The notes under the pieces were generated by a model, which was given only the letters and a program-made list of their open reading frames with translations, was not told where the DNA came from and did no database searches. Both the position numbers and the translations under genes were made by a program. Positions 42,097 to 44,238 of a stretch of DNA of 44,238 bases are shown one piece after another. Numbering within the stretch: position 1 is the first letter of the stretch; each line of letters opens with the position of its first letter. The stretch is taken from the NCBI GenBank assembly GCA_028281065.1, contig JANQKN010000183.1, forward strand, positions 1 through 44,238, read 5' to 3'. This DNA comes from Flavobacteriaceae bacterium (GTDB lineage: Bacteria; Bacteroidota; Bacteroidia; Flavobacteriales; Flavobacteriaceae).

Positions 42097-43086
42097 TTAT
42101 TGATACAATTTGTTTCCTTGTCGGTACCGTCCTCTTGTACATTCGCAATCACTTAGGGATTGTAGTAGGTCGAAACCAATGGTAACCGCATGGGTACCGG
42201 TATTGTAGGTCGTTAAATCGTTGAGCGTAATTTGGTACGCGTAGGAGATGTAAAAAATAGATTTTTTAAGACCTGCCATAGGGCCAATATTCAAGGGGAT
42301 CATTGTTTGATCGTTCACAAAACGGGCAGACGCCCCTATCCAATAGAAATCGTCATTTCCGTTGTATTTTCTGTATTTGAAGTTTAGGTCGGTCGTCGAT
42401 CTTCCATCACTGGTAAATAGTTGAATAAATGCAGAGGGCTCAAACTCGGAATAGTTGGATTTCTTTATAACGTAGCCAGAATAGATTTGCAGGTTGAGAA
42501 GTCCGTTGGGTTCAAAACCAACAAAAGGATCTGCATCTTTAGGAAGTATGTTGTTGGCATTGGCACTTACCCAAAACTCTCCAATTCTATAAAGTGCCCC
42601 TACATCGAAATTGTGGTTGGTTACCGAGCGATCGTCTGTAACCCTTGGGTCTATAGTGGGATTTTCGTAGGTGGGATTAAAATTTTCAATCGCAATCCTA
42701 AAACTATTAATGTTATAGGACAAACCAAAAGACAGGTATTGCTGACTTTTTAAATCTAAGATAAGGTGGTGGGCAAAAGAAAATTTCACTCCGCTTTGGC
42801 GGGTATTACCATTTCTATCTACAAAGGCAGATAACCCGGCACCGGAACGGTTTCCCAATCTAATGTCCCCATATAATGCCAGGTTTTGTGGTGCGTTTTT
42901 TATCCCTACCCACTGGGTTAATCCATTGGCCCTAATTCTGAAATTATCGCCTATACCGGCAAAAGTAGGGGATACCACAAAGTCGTTATCTGCCAAATAC
43001 TGTGTCCACACAGGTAGGTTAAGTTCTTGTCCGTAGCTCTGAGCTACTGCAACTAGGATGAAGAGGTATTGTAATATTTTTTTCAT
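42097..43086 (-). CDS. PorP/SprF-family type IX secretion membrane protein
   Basis: This outer-membrane protein of about 329 residues begins with signal peptide MKKILQYLFILVAVAQSYGQ. The mature part begins 'LPVWTQYLADNDFVVSPTFAG', then 'RANGLTQWVGIKNAPQNLALYGD' (shown in part), with alternating beta-strands ending near 'GTHAVTIGFDLLQSLSDCEC'. This is the PorP/SprF family linked to T9SS substrates of the SprB type. I chose ATG at 43084-43086, which starts at the signal peptide; a longer reading adds 14 residues. The gene just upstream encodes a T9SS-type secreted protein, the usual pairing. Confidence 0.88.
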   Translation of the reverse strand: MKKILQYLFILVAVAQSYGQELNLPVWTQYLADNDFVVSPTFAGIGDNFRIRANGLTQWVGIKNAPQNLALYGDIRLGNRSGAGLSAFVDRNGNTRQSGVKFSFAHHLILDLKSQQYLSFGLSYNINSFRIAIENFNPTYENPTIDPRVTDDRSVTNHNFDVGALYRIGEFWVSANANNILPKDADPFVGFEPNGLLNLQIYSGYVIKKSNYSEFEPSAFIQLFTSDGRSTTDLNFKYRKYNGNDDFYWIGASARFVNDQTMIPLNIGPMAGLKKSIFYISYAYQITLNDLTTYNTGTHAVTIGFDLLQSLSDCECTRGRYRQGNKLYQ

Positions 43087-43127
43087 AGGTGTAAGTTTTG
43101 GGTGACGGTTAAGTTCATCAGCATTCA

Positions 43128-44238
43128 TTATCTGTATAGGGTAAAATGACCTACAAAATCACGTACTTCACCGGATCTGTCGGTTTCAACAACATACCAA
43201 TAGTCCCCAGATGGGAGCTCATTGCCATTATAGGTTCCATCCCATTCTTGACCAGCACGCAAGTTGGCAACCTTACGTCCATAGCGGTCATAAATGGAAA
43301 ATACGAGATTGGGATAATTGGGTGCACACCCTATGGTCCAACCGTCTTGCACACCATCTCCATTGGGGGTAAAATAGTCAGGTATACATATATCAATAAA
43401 TTCTTTTTCAATGATAGCTACGGCCCTACAACCACTACTGTCGGTAGCTACAATCTCGAAGGTTCCAGATTCCGTAATAGTGAATACGTTAGTAGTACCA
43501 TAATCTTCACCATTAAATGTATAGGTGTACTCTCCTGTACCTCCATTTACCACAGCAACTATTTCGTTTAGTTCGCCATCTTCCAAGAACAGCCATACAG
43601 GTGCAATGACATCAATATCGAACAACTCCGTTATTTTCGTACAACCATTGCTATGTCGTACGGTAATGAAATTGTCGGTACTGCCCGGCAGGTTGGTAAA
43701 TATATTGCTGCCTTGGAAAGGACCATCGTTTAACGAATATTCCAGCTGGGAGACATCCACAAGGTCTTCGTCCACATTTACGGTTACTGAATTCACCGAT
43801 ACATTGTCCACACAAAGGATTTCTACCTCAACGCTGGGCTCTATGAATACAGACTCTGGGAATGCGATGTTCCATTCAGACTCACATCCTAGGCTATCGC
43901 GAACATAAACAACATGGTCGCCACCACCTAGATTATCGAAATCGAATTGTGTTTGGGTTGGCCCTCCTGTGATGTATTCCCCATCGTAATCGTCTAGACT
44001 CACACTATAGGGAAGGGTTCCTCCTTCAATATCTATACTGAAGAATCCATCTTGATCTCCTTCACAGATTTCTGGAATCGTGGAATCAGGGACAATTGCA
44101 ATGAGAACGGCTGGTGGTTCATCCACATCAAAATTGAAGGTTAAGAAACAACCCAGTTCGTCCTGTACGATGGCATCGTAGTTTCCTGGCTCAAGATGTT
44201 CGAAGACATTGGTTTCGAAAAACTGATCCAATCGGGGC
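43128..44238 (-). CDS. T9SS-secreted repeat protein, C-terminal part (SprB/CHU_C type)
   Basis: This is the last ~370 residues of a larger protein whose start lies beyond the right edge. Most of it is Ig-like or SprB-like repeats ('PYSVSLDDYDGEYITGGP', 'GGTGEYTYTFNGEDYG'), with phrases such as 'FEIVATDSSGCRAVAIIE'. The end is the gliding-motility/CHU C-terminal domain: 'CIPDYFTPNGDGVQDGWTIGC', 'LVFSIYDRYGRKVANL', 'WDGTYNGNELPSGDYWYVVE', a T9SS type B sorting signal. It is probably displayed on the cell surface as an adhesin. It is followed by porP/sprF after 41 bases. Confidence 0.88.
   Translation of the reverse strand, partial: PRLDQFFETNVFEHLEPGNYDAIVQDELGCFLTFNFDVDEPPAVLIAIVPDSTIPEICEGDQDGFFSIDIEGGTLPYSVSLDDYDGEYITGGPTQTQFDFDNLGGGDHVVYVRDSLGCESEWNIAFPESVFIEPSVEVEILCVDNVSVNSVTVNVDEDLVDVSQLEYSLNDGPFQGSNIFTNLPGSTDNFITVRHSNGCTKITELFDIDVIAPVWLFLEDGELNEIVAVVNGGTGEYTYTFNGEDYGTTNVFTITESGTFEIVATDSSGCRAVAIIEKEFIDICIPDYFTPNGDGVQDGWTIGCAPNYPNLVFSIYDRYGRKVANLRAGQEWDGTYNGNELPSGDYWYVVETDRSGEVRDFVGHFTLYR

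Overview
The window looks like a chromosomal segment of a marine-type member of the Bacteroidota, class Flavobacteriia. The evidence is type IX secretion (T9SS) features (a PorP/SprF protein, a gliding-motility C-terminal domain protein and a secreted protease with a T9SS type A tail), TAnnTTTG-like promoter boxes with few Shine-Dalgarno sequences, moderately AT-rich DNA, and flavobacterial gene fusions such as moaC-mogA. I found no tRNA, rRNA, CRISPR array, insertion sequence or prophage gene.

Positions 1-1854 (minus strand) hold a partial DMT/EamA permease, an ArsC/Spx-like protein, a DUF3298-type lipoprotein and an NADPH-dependent FMN reductase. Positions 1930-21493 are the most unusual part: 14 minus-strand genes with gaps of a few bases to a few tens of bases, which look like one long operon. 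In transcription order they are: a 1867-residue multicopper oxidase, a YVTN beta-propeller protein, a tandem-SCO copper protein, a cytochrome c/periplasmic-binding-protein fusion, a divergent 3-dehydroquinate dehydratase/shikimate dehydrogenase fusion (AroDE), two small related barrel-like proteins, an acyl-CoA-dehydrogenase-fold flavoprotein, a membrane-transporter/low-molecular-weight phosphatase fusion, a family 2 glycosyltransferase, two PhyH-type dioxygenases and two GT8-like glycosyltransferases. The first four form a plausible extracytoplasmic copper/electron-transfer module. The rest look like a cytoplasmic pathway that builds and decorates a small molecule or glycan. The joint role is not known to me. 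Mn(II) oxidation (by resemblance to MnxG/MofA-type oxidases) and oxidation of a shikimate-derived phenolic product are two testable hypotheses.

Positions 21494-21975 are a 482-base divergent regulatory region with a perfect 16-base palindrome. Positions 21976-27498 (plus strand) hold a small MotA/ExbB-like membrane protein, a DUF6624 protein, a large secreted reprolysin-like metalloprotease and an 84-residue orphan, with three clear intrinsic terminators.

Positions 27614-41228 (plus strand) form a molybdenum-cofactor and formate locus: moeA, a short ModE-like regulator, a TSUP permease, mobA, moaD, moeB-rhodanese, moaE, moaC-mogA, moaA, fhs, fdhD, and a two-gene NAD-dependent formate dehydrogenase (NuoE-NuoF fusion plus a NuoG-like molybdenum subunit). 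Together they make the bis-MGD cofactor, insert it into the dehydrogenase with FdhD, and direct formate either to CO2 plus NADH or, through Fhs, to 10-formyl-tetrahydrofolate.

Positions 41225-44238 (minus strand) hold a SAM methyltransferase that shares its stop-codon bases with fdhA, a PorP/SprF protein, and the C-terminal part of a T9SS-secreted repeat protein that runs off the window.
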